From the NCBI GenBank assembly GCA_014898425.1, contig RCSZ01000012.1, positions 2,046,001 through 2,110,000 on the forward strand: a stretch of 64,000 bases of DNA, read 5' to 3'. The translations under genes and the position numbers were made by a program. Under the pieces are notes generated by a model. It was not told the DNA's origin. It searched no databases and was given only the letters and a program-made list of their open reading frames with translations. Positions 46,164-59,413 of this stretch are shown here, piece by piece (position 1 is the stretch's first letter; every line of letters starts with the position of its first letter). The DNA comes from Botryotinia globosa (taxonomy: Eukaryota; Ascomycota; Leotiomycetes; Helotiales; Sclerotiniaceae).

Positions 46164-47937
46164 CTAAGCACCACCCATTGCTGCGCTCATGAAAAGCTTC
46201 TCCCTCTTCATCAACAAACTCAAGACTACAGTCAACGCTCCCGCCGTAATAACCATAGCATAAGTCTCGCTCATACTGTCCACAATCGCCTGAACCACCT
46301 CTTTTTGCTGTATCTCTGTCAAATTCTTAACAAACTCACTACCCGCACCCGCGATCGCCTGCTGGATCTCCGCAGCCGGTACATCAGGCAGAATAGCTTG
46401 GATTTCCTCTTGACTTCCATTGAGGAAGACGGAATTAGCAATTGCGAGAGCGATCGTTACACCGCCTACTTGTGCACAGGTGATGAAGCCGACGGCGGAA
46501 GAAACTAGTTCTTCGGCAACAACGGCTTGGGCAACGGAGAAGGAGGCTTGAGCGAATAAACCGACGCCGAAACCGATGAGAATGGTGAAGCCGTAGATTT
46601 TAGCGATAGAGGTATCGGGGGTGACGTCGGCGAACATGAGGGCTCCGCCGATGAGGACGAAGATTCCACCTGCAGTGTACCATGGCATGTAGTAACCGTA
46701 TGCGGAAAGGATGGCACCGTTGGATATGACAGCAAAGATCATCAGGATGATGAATGGCAGAAGACGTACGCCTGCTTCGAGAGCCGAGTCGTTACGGGTG
46801 AATTGGAAGAAGATTGGAATCATATAAATAGGGATGAAGATGGCGGTTCCTCCAGCAGATGTCATGGCGAAAAGAATAAGCATTGTTCTACTCTTCAAAA
46901 ATTCGATAGGGAAGATTCTGCGGCTGGTCGTGGTGAAAATGGTAAAGACTTGTTGGATACCGAAGATGATAAACAAGATACCTGAGCAGACGAACAAACC
47001 GATAATCTTCCCAGAGTTCCAGGGGTAAGTTACACCACCGAACGAGACGGCCATGACACCAGAGACAAAGGCTCCAATAATGAGTATGCCACCGAGGTAA
47101 TCAACCTCTTTTGCGCGATGGAGGAGTGGAACACCCGTGCGGGGATCATAATTTGGTAGGAGAAATAGGTAGACTGGAGCGCAAGCTGCGCCAATGCAAA
47201 GATTGATGTAAAAAGCCCAACGCCATCCTGCAGAGGAATCTGTGAATGCACCTTTGATATTGTTAGTACAATGTCCTCGTATCAGTCAATGAAAGAAAGA
47301 GCATGAACCTACCTCCAATAATCGGACCAATTACAGTACCTAAACCCCAAGTCATTCCAGTACCTCCAATATAAAGCGGTCTCTCATGGATAGTTGTAGA
47401 AGCAGCAAGTAGTGTCATAACACCCACATACGCACCACTACCACCGAATCCACAAAGTGCCCGTCCAACAATTAGAGCAGACATATTGGGAGCACCACCG
47501 CACAACGCAGAGCCAGCCTCGAAGATAATAATCGAAATTATATATGTCCATTTCGCATTGAACTGGCCAAAGATCTTTCCCCATACGAGATTCGTACTAG
47601 CTGCGCCGATGAGAAACCCTACACTAAGCCACGAAAGCTTACCAACATCATTGAAGGTAACGACGATGTCAGCCTGGACAACCGCCACAATGGTGTTATC
47701 GAGAGCGAAGAGGAAACTGGAGGAGAGTATTGCGGCAACCACCAGAGCCCACCTCCAACCTGTAATATCTCGTACTGGAGGAGCATCCTCGCTTTGTTTC
47801 ACTTGTGCTTTTTCTTGATCGATCTCCGAAATAGATACCATTTCAGAGGAGATGCCAGTTTGGTTGGGTGGAACGTTTAGAGACCTTGCTGAAGCAGCAG
47901 AAGACTCTGCAAGTTTCTCTGATGTAAGATCCGCCAT
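46164..47937 (-). CDS. Major facilitator superfamily transporter, DHA2 (14-TM drug:H+ antiporter) family
   Basis: Exons 47937-47313 and 47251-46164 sum to 1713 nt (570 aa). A 55-residue hydrophilic N-terminus is followed by TM1 (WRWALVVAAILSSSFLFAL) with the DHA2 signature LDNTIVAVVQADI. Then come LSWLSVGFLIGAASTNLVWG, GRALCGFGGSGAYVGVMTLL, and motif C-like WGLGTVIGPIIGGAFTD. GWRWAFYINLCIGA is also typical. Hydrophobic segments continue to residue about 545, consistent with 14 helices. It probably exports a toxin, drug or own metabolite from the plasma membrane or vacuole; the substrate is not predictable. The closest family members are the mycotoxin/fungicide efflux pumps and the vacuolar basic amino-acid transporters. 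The intron is 61 nt (GTAGGT...AAAG). Confidence 0.93.
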
Positions 47938-50900
47938 TGTTTAAATCTATTTGAGCGTATCGGTCCAATATATCATGATATCTCTAGCAATGAAATACAA
48001 CTCACCTTTTAGTTGAAGAGTTAAAGAGATCTTGTAAAACTATGTGGAGAGTCACCTACCCCAGTCCTCAAACATGAAGATGGTCACACAATATATAACA
48101 TTCCAAGGGGAGCCGAGAGGCATGCTTGATTCTTGGGAGACAAGGGTCGGAGAATGAAGAAGGAAATACTTGACTCTGCTTCATAAGCCGTGAGATTCAT
48201 GAGAAAGCCTTTGCCGTGTTAGTCGGCATGACTCTTAATCTCAAGTGAGAGTTCTAAGAAGGGTCTACTCAGCGTCAATATCAATGTTCTTTTCTCCATA
48301 ATAGTTCTGAAGTTGAGCTAGTTGCCATCCAAACATGCAATAATAGTCGCAGAGGATCAAGGTTTTTAATCCATAGTGCTTACACTGGAAGAGATGGACC
48401 CGCAAGGCCGTAGCTATTGACCTACGATGAACTAGGGAACACAATCAATATCAAGTTATAAATCGATTCAACTGATCGGACTCCATAGACTTAGAGTAGT
48501 CCGCGCGGAAAAGATGTTAGGTCGGAGGTGATACCGGATTTAAGAACAAACACCAGAAGTGGAGGAATTAAATGATATCTGATCGGATTTTGGGCTATAT
48601 CCGAAATGCGGAGAAGTTCGGCGGAATGATTGAACAAAAAGAAAGTAATCGTCAAGCAAAGCTGGAATAAAAAAGATGCTTTCTCAGCAGACAGCGGCTA
48701 CGTATCTAATTTTAGCTAAAGAAATATCACTTTTGCATTTGCGATACAACTTCCATCGCTAGAAGCAATTTCGCTGGAGCCGAGTAGGGTTGACATTCTT
48801 ATCAGGACCAGATCTACGAAAGATAACTCCATTGGAGTCTCCTTCGCACGCCTGTGAGAAATATCGTCCTTTGTTCATACTTCCAATAGCTATGATACAC
48901 ATAGTCATCGGTGGCGATATTCCTGATAGAATAACCGTGCAACGTCCAGTACATGGCCTCGATTCTTCTGCCGGCATCTTGATTCATCGTCATTGCTAGT
49001 AGTTCTAAACAATCAGGCGCCAGACTTTAGCATGCTAAAATTCCCCAATAAATGTACCAGTAAATTTGTACGTAGTTGATTTGATACGTGTATTGACTCA
49101 AAGTGTTGTTGCTGACTGTGTAGACAGATTTCTGCGGCTCGTTGTGAAAGTATGTGGGGGATGGGTGGGATCATCTCATGAACAGCAAAAGAGGGCTGAA
49201 ATAAGGGGGAAGCTGTGTGTTGTCCTCGTAAATAACTAAGAAACGAGCCAAATAGCTTTCAAGATTGAATTACAGCATTTCAAACACGGAGAAAATAACG
49301 TGAAATAGGCATCGGACTCTCCGCTAGAAGGGTTGGATTGCTCAAGATTTCATTAGATATGACCCTTCGTGCGGGATTCCGCAGCCAAGTAAATCATCGC
49401 TACCATGCAATTGGACCTTGGTACGCCAAGTCTGTAGGGATCCATTGGACATTGACGCTGGAAAGGAAAATGTACGTGGTATAATTTAGAAATCACGTCA
49501 GCACTGTCATTCCCTGACTTGAACCTTTTCGCTATGAAATTAACCTGCCATTAATATGCTGAATCAATAAATTTCGAAAGTTCCCGGAATTCTTGGTAAT
49601 CTTACATTCGATGCCAAAATCCAGCCCAGATGTGAACCAACGCGTCCATTATTTCCTCATCGCTTTTCTAAACAGCCAGCTGTGCTGAAATCCCATACTT
49701 TTCCTGAGATCTTTTGCTTGCAAAAGGCTGTCGAGACATTCTTTGTAGTGAGGTGAATGTTTGAAAGTCGAGGGTCTGAAGGCGTCGAGCAATTTAAATC
49801 ACATCTGCTTTCCACTACTTACATATTGTCCCAAATGCCTTTACACACACATCGAGTCCCGCACTTGTGTAGAATCTCTCGACTTGCGGTCATACTTTTT
49901 GTACTCCTAATAGCGGTTCTGGTATCATGTTCAGCTTTGTGGGAAATTCAAGTGAGGAGGACATTCTGCAGATCGACAAATGGGCACCTTTTCTAGATGA
50001 GCCGCTTCGAAGAGTCAGAACTCAAGTCCGTCATGGCGATTGCTAACATGTCGGTATAGTTCTCTACCACCACGCCAAATGAAAATGTACTAGTATTGAG
50101 TGTCGAGGCCGTCGTTCAATATCTGGAGGATATGGGTGATGCCGCTTGAACGAATATTCGTTCTCCATTTGGACTGTTGATGAAGCGTAGCAAAGCCCTT
50201 GTGAGACCGAACGAATACTAGCCGTGAACTATGATGAGGTCCTAGATCGCAAGCCATCCTCTTTTCGCGATCAAATCTTTTTTTGCCGTCGCCCCTTGTG
50301 CTCACGCTCACAGAGTTCTTCGCAGTTAGCTTCAATTTATACTGATCATGAGCATTCACTTAAGGGTGATGCTCGTAGCAAATCATCCTTGTCTTGCAAT
50401 GGCGGATAACAGAGCTGGGCATCATATTGTTGAATTATAGCTTGTTTGTGAAAGCAATTGTTTGTTGATGGAAAGGTAGCTGCTCAGTAATGCCCGAACG
50501 AGCTGAGGTATCAAGGTGAATGATATGATCACGTGGCTTCTTATCGATTCTAGACAGATAATGAGGTAAGCTTATCATCTGCCGATGATATCCAAATGTA
50601 ACCTTCCCTTTTGACCTTGCTACAATGAAGATTATTTCCACTTTGGTATAATTCTCGAATCTTTTCTCCAATTGTGTTCAATGTTCCCAAAGCCCCGATG
50701 TAACCATTCCCCTCTCATTTCATATCTCTTGCCCCTCCTCATTGATGAAGAAGAACTGATACGGAATGATAAGATATGATCCAAGAAGCATCTACTATCA
50801 ACGTGTTATCAAACTGCATCGAATATCTTCAAATATGAGGGGCTCGAGAGGGGAAAGAGTGATGATAACACTTCCATTCATGGTCATTTTGTGGACTAGT

Positions 50901-51195
50901 GATGATCTTCAGATAGTATAGACCTCATACGTGCATGACCTACTTTACTGTAGTCCAGTATTTGTACTACAGTTCCACCATGGTGATGTCTGTGATCCCT
51001 TCATTTCTTCGTTTTTCATTCAACCAAATCATCACCATACATTACACTTTTTTCACGGACTGCATCTTTCACTCGTCGACACCATCGCCAATCAAAGATT
51101 TCTTTCGTTTGCTTATCACTAGTAATATTTGGTCTTTTCTTTACTTGGGACACTCGAAGTGTGAGTGACTACCCATTAAAGTTATTATCTACACT
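47938..51195. promoter_or_regulatory. Divergent intergenic region between two MFS genes
   Basis: 3.3 kb between divergent transporter starts, so both promoters lie at its edges. Inside, frames such as 49757-49996 (79 codons with one hydrophobic stretch) are too weak to call. A CACGTG lies near 50531. No repeat element was found. Confidence 0.45.
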
Positions 51196-52964
51196 ATGGC
51201 GGACCCAGTTGATGAAAAACATCAATCTACCGACTCTGATTTTATCAAAAAGAAGTCACAAGACTTAGAGCGAAATGTTACCTTGAGTGAAGGGGAATTG
51301 CAAGATCCCATGTTTAAGCATGTTGATCCCAATGACGGCGATGAAGCGCTTAAAGCTTTTGCTGGACATGACGGCGAAGTTATTGTCATGACGCCAGAGA
51401 TGGAAAGGGCATTGTTGAGGAAAATTGATTGGAATTTGATGCCGGTATGTCTCTTATTGTATAATGCTCATCGGAGTACTCATCATACATTCACAGATGC
51501 TCTGTGTTGTGTATGGGCTCAACTATCTCGACAAAACCACTCTTTCCTACGCGAGCATCATGGGGATGAAAACCTCGCTCGATCTTAAGGGTGACAATTA
51601 TCAATGGCTAGGGTAAGAGAGTTCTTAGTTCGGATTTAATCACTTTGAGAAATTTGTTGATTGATCCATTGTACAGATCAATGTTCTACATCGGCTACTT
51701 GGTCTGGGAGTATCCCACCAATCTTCTTTTGCAGAGATTGCCACTCGCTAAATGGTCATCGTTCAATATTATAGCTTGGGGTGGGACTTTGTGCTGCATG
51801 GCCGCGACAAGCAATTTTGCGGGTGCCGTGGCTGTGCGCTTCTTTCTGGGAGTCTTCGAGGCGGCAGTGACCCCTGGTTTTACTCTTTTTACATCCCAGT
51901 GGTATACACAAAGAGAGCAAGGCCTACGAACTGGAATTTGGTTCAGTTTCAATGGCTTCGCTCAAATATTTGGTGGTCTCGTCGCTTACGGCATCTCAGT
52001 TGGTGTCAAAAAACACGGATCGACCATTGCTTCATGGAAGATTGTATTCTTGGCCATTGGTCTTTTGACAGTAACTATCGGTTGCATATTTTTATATTTC
52101 ATGCCGGATAATCAATTGAATGCCAAATTTCTTACTCCACAAGAGAGACTTATGGCTGTTGAGCGTATCAGAAAGAACCAACAAGGTGTGGGCAATAAAC
52201 ACTTTAAAATGTATCAACTGAAGGAAGCTCTTGCAGATCCGGTAACTTGGGCGTTCGTATTTTATGGATTAGTAGCAGATATTCCTAATGGTAAGAAGGA
52301 TCTCAACGTCGAATTCCGTTCGGCTACAGTCAATCGAAACTGACAAAACACAGGTGGAATTTCCAACTTTTTTTCCCAACTTATCGTTTCATTTGGCTAC
52401 ACTCCCGACGAATCACTTCTTTACGGAACTCCGGGTGGTGCTGTCGAAGTTATAGCCCTCCTTGCATGTGGTTATCTTGGAGACAAATATGGACACAGAC
52501 TTTTGATCTCCATATCTGGTCTCTTGATAGCGATGCTAGGCATGATACTTATAGTTGCCCTCCCTTTATCCAACGACAGTGGTCGCTTGGCGGGCTATTA
52601 CCTAACACAAGCTTCACCGACGCCGTTCACTGCACTTCTCTCCATGATATCGAGTAACGTCGCAGGTTACACCAAGAAAACGACAGTCGCAGCTCTGTAT
52701 TTAGTTGCTTATTGTATAGGGAACATAATCGGCCCCCAGGTATTCAGACCAGCAGACGCGCCACGATATAAACCAGCGGAAATAACCATCATTGTATGTT
52801 ATGGAGTGTGTGCCCTGGATGTGGCGTTCATTGCTTGGTACTACAACAGGATGAACAAGAAGAACGAAGCAATTAGAGCCGCGCCAGGTTACAGAAAGCT
52901 AGATAAACAAGAGTTTCTTGATTTGACGGACAAGGAAAATCACGAGTTTGTCTATGCCCTCTAA
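51196..52964 (+). CDS. MFS transporter, Dal5/allantoate permease-like (anion:cation symporter) family
   Basis: Exons 51196-51444, 51497-51612, 51677-52290, 52354-52964 sum to 1590 nt (529 aa). Family hallmarks: RALLRKIDWNLMP before TM1, then MLCVVYGLNYLDKTTLSYAS, DNYQWLGSMFYIGYLVWEYP, TNLLLQRLPLAKW, RFFLGVFEAAVTPGFTLFTS, and QWYTQREQGLRTGIWFSFNG. The second half has GGISNFFSQLIVSFGYTPDE, LACGYLGDKYGHRL, NVAGYTKKTTVAALYLVAYC and NIIGPQVFRPADAPRYKPAE. Twelve helices are expected at the plasma membrane. Relatives import allantoate, nicotinate, pantothenate or other carboxylates. The substrate here is unknown. The gene is intact and all four exons are in phase. Confidence 0.93.
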
Positions 52965-55227
52965 TTCTATTGAGTTATGATGCTCTTGATTTTATATCAG
53001 TGCATAGACTTTCAGCTCAAGTATCATTTCATTCTTCTATTGCTTTAAATCTTTGGAGACGTATCGGGGAAAAGAGATAGAGCGTATGCTTAATCAGAAA
53101 GAAGAAAGACAGGAGGCCAATATCAATAGGCTGAAGGAAAGCTGCGACTTAATGCAACCCACCATATCAATTGGCATTGGTCACTGCTTATGTTGGGAAA
53201 ATTTGCAGGAGTTAGACAACACACAAACTATGCCAGTGTACCATTCCCATGCGTGCATCTGCCAAGAATTACCTCCTCGTCCGATTTTAAGCTTTTCTGC
53301 CAGCATAATTGTACCTCGGGGCTTCATCATAATCACCAGAACAACCGATGAGATACAATAGAATGTCTTCATTCATTGCATAGAATCTCGAATGGAGTTC
53401 AATAATTTTTGCTCGAAGTGGAAAAAGATTGTTAGCATGAGATACTCATGCTGATGAATTAGCATCAAGATAATGTTGCAGCCTGTGTTTTGGTGTAACC
53501 TTATAGAGATTATAGGATCTATGAAAGTCGCATGAGTGTGAGTAGTAGTGGATCCTAGGTGGCAATCATCGATAAATCTTGCAAAAGGAATCCGGGTCTA
53601 TTCTTCAATCTGGGCACTTGGTAGGTTTTCATATCACGCGGCGTTATGGGATTGGGATGACTGCACCGAGAAGGAGGACATTCGCAAATGCTGGGCACTG
53701 ATATAGATCGGATCATCTAATAGAATTGGATAGGGGAAGAACAACCACACCAGGAAAGTCCTAACGTGAGAATTTTACTTGGTTCTTTTACTGTGGGTGG
53801 TCTCGGCGAGCTGTGGGTTTAATTTACATTAAAAGTTGAAAATCTAGAGACATGCAAATGTTCAATGTTGTAATCTTACAATCTAGTCCAAATCCTACAC
53901 AGGCTAGAACTTCAAAGCGTTCTGAAAATGTGGAGAAATGAACGATTGGCCCGATACAACGCGATCAACTATTACTGTTTCTTCTTTGGAATATGGAGCG
54001 AGATGCTTTAAGGTTATGTCCACCGGTGGTCGCGTACATGAGAGATAATCCATGTAACCATGTGTTTAAGCTCCAATCGAGCATCACCTCAACACTGATG
54101 CCGAAACCATTCCTCTTTCAAACAATCTCTCCGAAGCTTTAATTCTGGCATTCCCAAAAGAATTCTCCGCTTAAACAGTTTTTCAGATGTAATTGGACCG
54201 CATACGACAACATCTTGTTTCTCGTGTCTTCTTCAAGAGCCATTCGTACCTAGAGTATGATTTTCTGATGCCAAGTCTAACCAGTGGCTTCGAGCAAGAT
54301 AGCTGAAAAGGCGTCGTTCATTCAAGCCTCAATTAATAACTAGTTCTGGGGTTGGTGGGACCTGGAAGCGGACTATGCTCGTTTGGCGCAGTATCAATCA
54401 TGCCTTTTTGGTAGATTTTGACAGGGGGTCAATATCATCCAATCAAAGTTCTCCAATTGGTCGGGCATCTCGTTTGGATAATATTTCTACGAGGCAAACC
54501 CTACTCGTGTGCCTTTTACTCCTGTGGGCCGGCGACGTGGTAGTTGGCCCCCGGAAATTTCTTAAAAAATGTCGAATAATTAAGACTATTGAGAGAAGGA
54601 TTTTACCAGTCATTGGCATGCAACAGCCTTGTGCAACTTACCAGTTTCCGGTATTTTGCTGTCTTTGAATGGATCAATGACCAGGAGGGGTAGCCGTAAC
54701 CAACTATGTCTAGAATTTTGCTAATTGCATCCCCATGCTCGTCCAGACTTTCGGGCAGGATGGTCTGTCAGAATATTTACCAGGCACTTCACCCTTTACC
54801 ATTCCTGCCACTTTTCTGACCATCTTTTCCGAGATCTTCGAGATTTCCCTGGTAGATAGATACACTTCGAAACCCCAATACATACATTTTCAAAAATATG
54901 GATGCCTAACCCATGCCTGTAGGCCGAAATTAAAACGCATAACACACATCTCATTTGATTTGCCAATATGCAAAGCATGTATATCTGTATGATGTATCTT
55001 TTTCCAGTAATCTAAGGCTGGTGGTAGTTCTTTCATCTAAGCTTTGGTATCCTTCAACTCCAGACCCTTTCTCTCGTCATTAGTGAACCGCTATTCCAGC
55101 CTGAATCAGCAACTAAAATGCATTTTCAGGACAAAGTGCATCGTAAGACATTGGGAATGTGACGCTTTTGATTCTGGTTTTTGTCAATTAGGGCTTGGTA
55201 TTGGTACTGGAAAGGAGGGAAGAAGAC
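52965..55227. other. Intergenic
   Basis: 2.3 kb between the Dal5-like gene and the next plus-strand gene. Short frames only (54375-54668, 54735-54992), no domain recognised. The right edge must hold the promoter of the next gene. Confidence 0.45.
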
Positions 55228-56798
55228 ATGCATCTTCCTCGATTCATTGCCGCAGCTCTGGTAGCAAGACAATCTGTGATGGTGTTGCCTTCATCATATT
55301 GTTCTCCTGACTGCCGTAAGTTTAATTTACTATTATCAGTATTGTAAACAGATCAAGATAGCATTGGAATACAGGAGCTCACAAAACTAATGATCATGCA
55401 GCGACATGCAGAATCGAAGCATTGGCATTTAATAGCACGACGTCTTGTGCAGAAAACTCAAAATTTATCACCAGCTGTGGGAACTGTCAAATATGCGTGT
55501 TGACCTATTCAATTGAAAATCCAGACGTCAATACCGACCAACAAGAGATAATACCTCTCATCTCCACGCAATTGAATAAATGTCTCAACACGCCGGGGGG
55601 AGGAGAGATACAGCAGTACGCATTGCAAGTTTCAAACTTAACAGCTTTGTATTCACGAATTGTTGGAACTGTGTCTTCTACGACTTCTGGAGCGACGGCA
55701 ACAAAGACGAGTTCTTCCACTACGACTGGACCAGTCAATTTGGTGACAACGCCTGCTAGTAGTTGGTCTGGGAGTTTAATGAGCGATTCGGGGGACTGGA
55801 CAACCGTTTTGAGCACAGCTACTTGGGCAAGTGCTTATTTCAGTGCGCTCTCTGAAGGTATGGAACTATGCTCTCTCTCTTCAACCTTAAGTCATTTTAA
55901 CTAATGTATCATTCTAATTCTAAAAACAGCATCTATATCTGCCATGAAAGCATCCTCATATTCCAGGGCCTCCATAGCCTCTATTTCATCGACTCCAACC
56001 CCGGATTCCATATCAATATTAATTCCTACCCCAACTCCAGCCACGAACTCCGAAACCAACGCTACTCTCAGTTCCACTATACCCTTGACAACTGCTAGCA
56101 CCACGGCGCCTTTGAACAAGACTTGGATAATAGGCCCCATAATCGGTTCACTCCTCGGCATGTCTACCGTATTCATAGTAATCTTCTTCACTCGTCGCAA
56201 ACAACATCGCGAATTTCTCTTTCAACAACATCTTCTCCGCTCACGCCATATTCCAATCGATATAGAACCCTATAAAAATTTCGGCGGCCTTCATAGTCCA
56301 GCAAGTACAAGTAGTCATAATAGTTATGGTGATGTATATTTGGGAGCCGGAGGAAAAGCACAATTACACGGGGAGAGTATGGAGATGAGAGAGTTGCAAG
56401 GGAGAGAAATTATGGCGCCAGTGGAATTGCCGGCTAGGGAACCGGTGGGGAGTGAACTGTTGACACCGATTGGGAAGAATTTTAGGAGGAAGAGGAAAAG
56501 GGAAGCGAGTCCTGTGTCGCCATTGGTTTCAAAGGGACTTGAGGGTTTAGGCGAACAAAAACACGAGAAGGGGGTGACGGATATAGGGACTCTGAGTATA
56601 CCGCGGATAGTTTTACCCAAAGTAAATACCAATGAAGTAAGAGACGAAGGGGAGGAGAACGATGAAAATGAAATTGTCGAGGAAGTCGAATGGCCATTGC
56701 CGATGAGTCCCTTACAAGCATTGTTTAAAAAAACAGAGATGAGAGATGGGAAGGCAGACGCTGATGAGGTACGACATGAGACTTATTATCATCCCTGA
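55228..56798 (+). CDS. Putative surface protein: signal peptide, Cys-containing Ser/Thr-rich ectodomain, one TM segment
   Basis: Exons 55228-55315, 55402-55857, 55930-56798 sum to 1413 nt (470 aa). The start MHLPRFIAAALVARQSVMVL looks like a weak signal peptide. A cysteine cluster follows (YCSPDCPTC, TSCAENSKFITSCGNCQIC, LNKC). A Ser/Thr-rich stalk runs from about residue 100 to 240. TM helix at about 247-268 (WIIGPIIGSLLGMSTVFIVI) is followed by stop-transfer RRKQHR. The 200-residue cytoplasmic tail has a basic NFRRKRKRE and an acidic ENDENEIVEEVEWPL. The architecture matches fungal glycoprotein sensors or adhesins, but I recognise no named family. Donors GTAAGT and GTATGG, acceptors GCAG and ACAG, phases consistent. 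Confidence 0.72.
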
Positions 56799-57676
56799 GT
56801 AAGGCTTGAAGGAAGCTACGGAGAGCATGAATAAAACGAAGTAAAAAGTCTCATGGAGAGGGAACTGCGTCTCAAAACAGGCGCCACAGGAAACTCAGAT
56901 CTCTCTTAGTCCTGCATCCTACCGATGAGTTCTGAATCATTCGATCTAATAGAGATTTAAAATCAGAGGGGAGGATCATAGCATAAATAAGGTTAAGTGC
57001 TGGTCATCCCAACTGCGCGAAAATCCCAATATTAAAGATCCATACATATCGAATCTCAAAATGCTCGATCATCCCGAAACAAGCTTCAGGACATAACGAA
57101 ACGGATCCATACACACGAATCGGCTTGAAGCAAGTTCACATACCATCCATACACTTATATTTTGTGGTATACCAACCAGACACAAAACTTCCACTAATAC
57201 TAATGCCCCATTGCATACACGCTTGCAAATAATGCATTTTTCATGTCGCAATAATTCATGTACCAATCAAAGCGAGTAAGAAAGTGCGCGGGTCAATACC
57301 CATATAGTATCAATTTCTAGCGACATTCTCACGGTGGGGGTGTTCGATTTGATTGTACTCAGAGTTCCCATATGATGTAACGAGAATTTAACCAATAAGA
57401 AACAATAACATGCCTTGAGTTCTTGGTGCTTTCGTTCGTGACTTTAGCTATTTGAGATGATGTTAATGAGAGTTTGTATCAGGAGATGAGATAAGCTATT
57501 CGGCAATTTTGTTGATTTCGAACGAACGAGATAATTATGCACGAGCTAAAAGATAGTTCCATTTTCTGTGAACCACTTCACTGATTCCACTCACTCCAGT
57601 CGTCGACTTTCAATACGAAAGATCAGAACCATATCATGTGACCCGGATCCATTAGCCACCTCATCTCCTTCCCTCT
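56799..57676. other. Intergenic, convergent
   Basis: 0.9 kb between the stops of the surface protein and the epoxide hydrolase. Nothing recognised. Confidence 0.5.
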
Positions 57677-58934
57677 TTAAATCTCCTCAAAAAACTCCCC
57701 CAACAGTGCATTTGTCTCATCAATCTTCTCTAGTTGAATCCAATGACCGCCTTCCCATCTTTCAACTCTAAAATCTGGAATGTAAGGTTTCATTTGCGAA
57801 GGAAAATCGGCTCCGGAGCTAATGAAATTGGTAGACGTTATGAGGAGAGTGGGTTGGTGAACGATTGTGCGCTCTTTGGGGATTGCTGAGAATGGAAAAT
57901 AGTTTTAGTTATGAATTGAAAGCTAATACGGAGGAATGATATGAAGGAATGACGGAAGAAGAGAGAGAGTGATAGTACCTTTGTCATCATCTTCGTTAAT
58001 CCCATGAAGTTGCATAGTATACCAACTCTTTGCAGCGCCGAAGCCGCCATTTTTGGGTGAGAATATATTCTTGAAATATTCCACGTCCTGATTGTGAGAT
58101 ACTTTCAGCATGGATACTTGCATCACGTTTTTGACACCAACATGGACAAAATTATCTTCACTCACCTCACTCTTTACAAAATGCGGATATGGAGCTAACA
58201 TACTCCCCTCAAGCCATTTGCGAAAACCGCCAGTTGCTCCCATATGTTCTTTACCTAGCTCATTGTCAAGGCTATAATACAATGACATAACAGATTCGGG
58301 CTACGTTGGTCATCTGTTAGAACTTTCTCTTCGGCATAACCGGACGCGGGGGAGATTAAAAGAAATCGCAAGATCTTACATTATTGTCCAACAACTCTGT
58401 ACTATCCTCCTCATCCATCAAAAAGAAATATCCAAATATTTCAAACCCCGCCATCTTCTTAACCTGAGCATTGATTATTTTCACCGTGTCGAAGTTGAAA
58501 GCCGGTCCATCAGGTGCCTGATATCCCACATCTAGAAACACTAATTTCTTGAATATTTCTGGATAATAGTTCACCATGCGTGAAAGCATAGCACTTCCCC
58601 AATCATGTCCTACACCTAATACTTTATGAGATGCAGAAATGGAGTGTAGAGAGAGAATTTCATATAGGTCCGAGGCCATGTCTTTGAATTTGTAGGAATG
58701 GGCTGACAGCGGTTTAGAGGTGCCGCCAGATCCAAGAAGGTCGGGAGCAATAATTCCATAACCTTTCGCGGAGAAATAGCTAATTTGATGGCGCCAGTCA
58801 TTGGAGGAGGAGGGAAAGCCATGGAGAAAAAGAATATAAGGTTTTGAGGGGGGTGAGGGCTGAATATGAATGTACGAGTAGGTGAATGAGCGGGTGGTGG
58901 AATGGGTTCTTGTTGGGAAGTTTGGAGATGCCAT
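57677..58934 (-). CDS. Epoxide hydrolase-like alpha/beta hydrolase
   Basis: Exons 58934-58380, 58300-57979, 57885-57677 sum to 1086 nt (361 aa). Oxyanion-hole motif HGFPSSSNDWRHQ near residue 39, then GYGIIAPDLLGSGGTSKP. The nucleophile elbow is GHDWGSAM with Asp as nucleophile, typical of epoxide hydrolases and haloalkane dehalogenases rather than Ser esterases. The cap region contains VMSLYYSLDNE, whose tyrosines are candidates for epoxide activation. The catalytic His is in GGHWIQLEK near the C-terminus. It lacks a signal peptide, so it is probably cytosolic. It would convert epoxides to diols in detoxification or secondary metabolism; the substrate is unknown. It is transcribed in the same direction as the Zn2Cys6 regulator upstream. 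Confidence 0.88.
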
Positions 58935-59413
58935 TTTGTGGGAGGGATTAAAGTTTGCCTGGAGAAGAATATAGTGGTAATTATTCCGAAGAAGACGTTG
59001 AATAAGTAGTTATATACACATACTTATTGCACGACATCAACTTCTTCATGCATGGCCAAATGATATATTGCCGGAAAGTGTTCAGGCGTACGTGGTTGTG
59101 ATTGGACACGGGGCTCGTGTCACCCAGGAAACCCGAGTGGGGTTAACGTGGTTCGGGTTTCAAAAGAGCCCGGAAAATCAAGGGTATATGTGGGGAAGGG
59201 ATTTCCGAGGGATTTGGTGATAGGAAGGAGGAAGGTGGATATGTACCAAGATATCAGCATGACAGCATGGTATAAATCCTTTATGTGGGTGTCAGCGAAT
59301 GAATATGTAGAGTAAAGTGAAGTTGATTGGCAATACCAGTATCTGTGTATTATTACTGCATCCGAGATGTATCACATCCTTCGATTCCGCGGAACATTGA
59401 TAAAAAAAAATAT
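58935..59413. other. Short intergenic region, hydrolase promoter
   Basis: About 480 bp between the hydrolase start and the regulator stop, both on the minus strand. It should hold the hydrolase promoter and the regulator's 3' UTR. Confidence 0.5.

Noticed and set aside
49757..49996. 79-codon frame with one hydrophobic stretch
   Set aside because: Too short, no splice sites or known motif; a chance frame is more likely.
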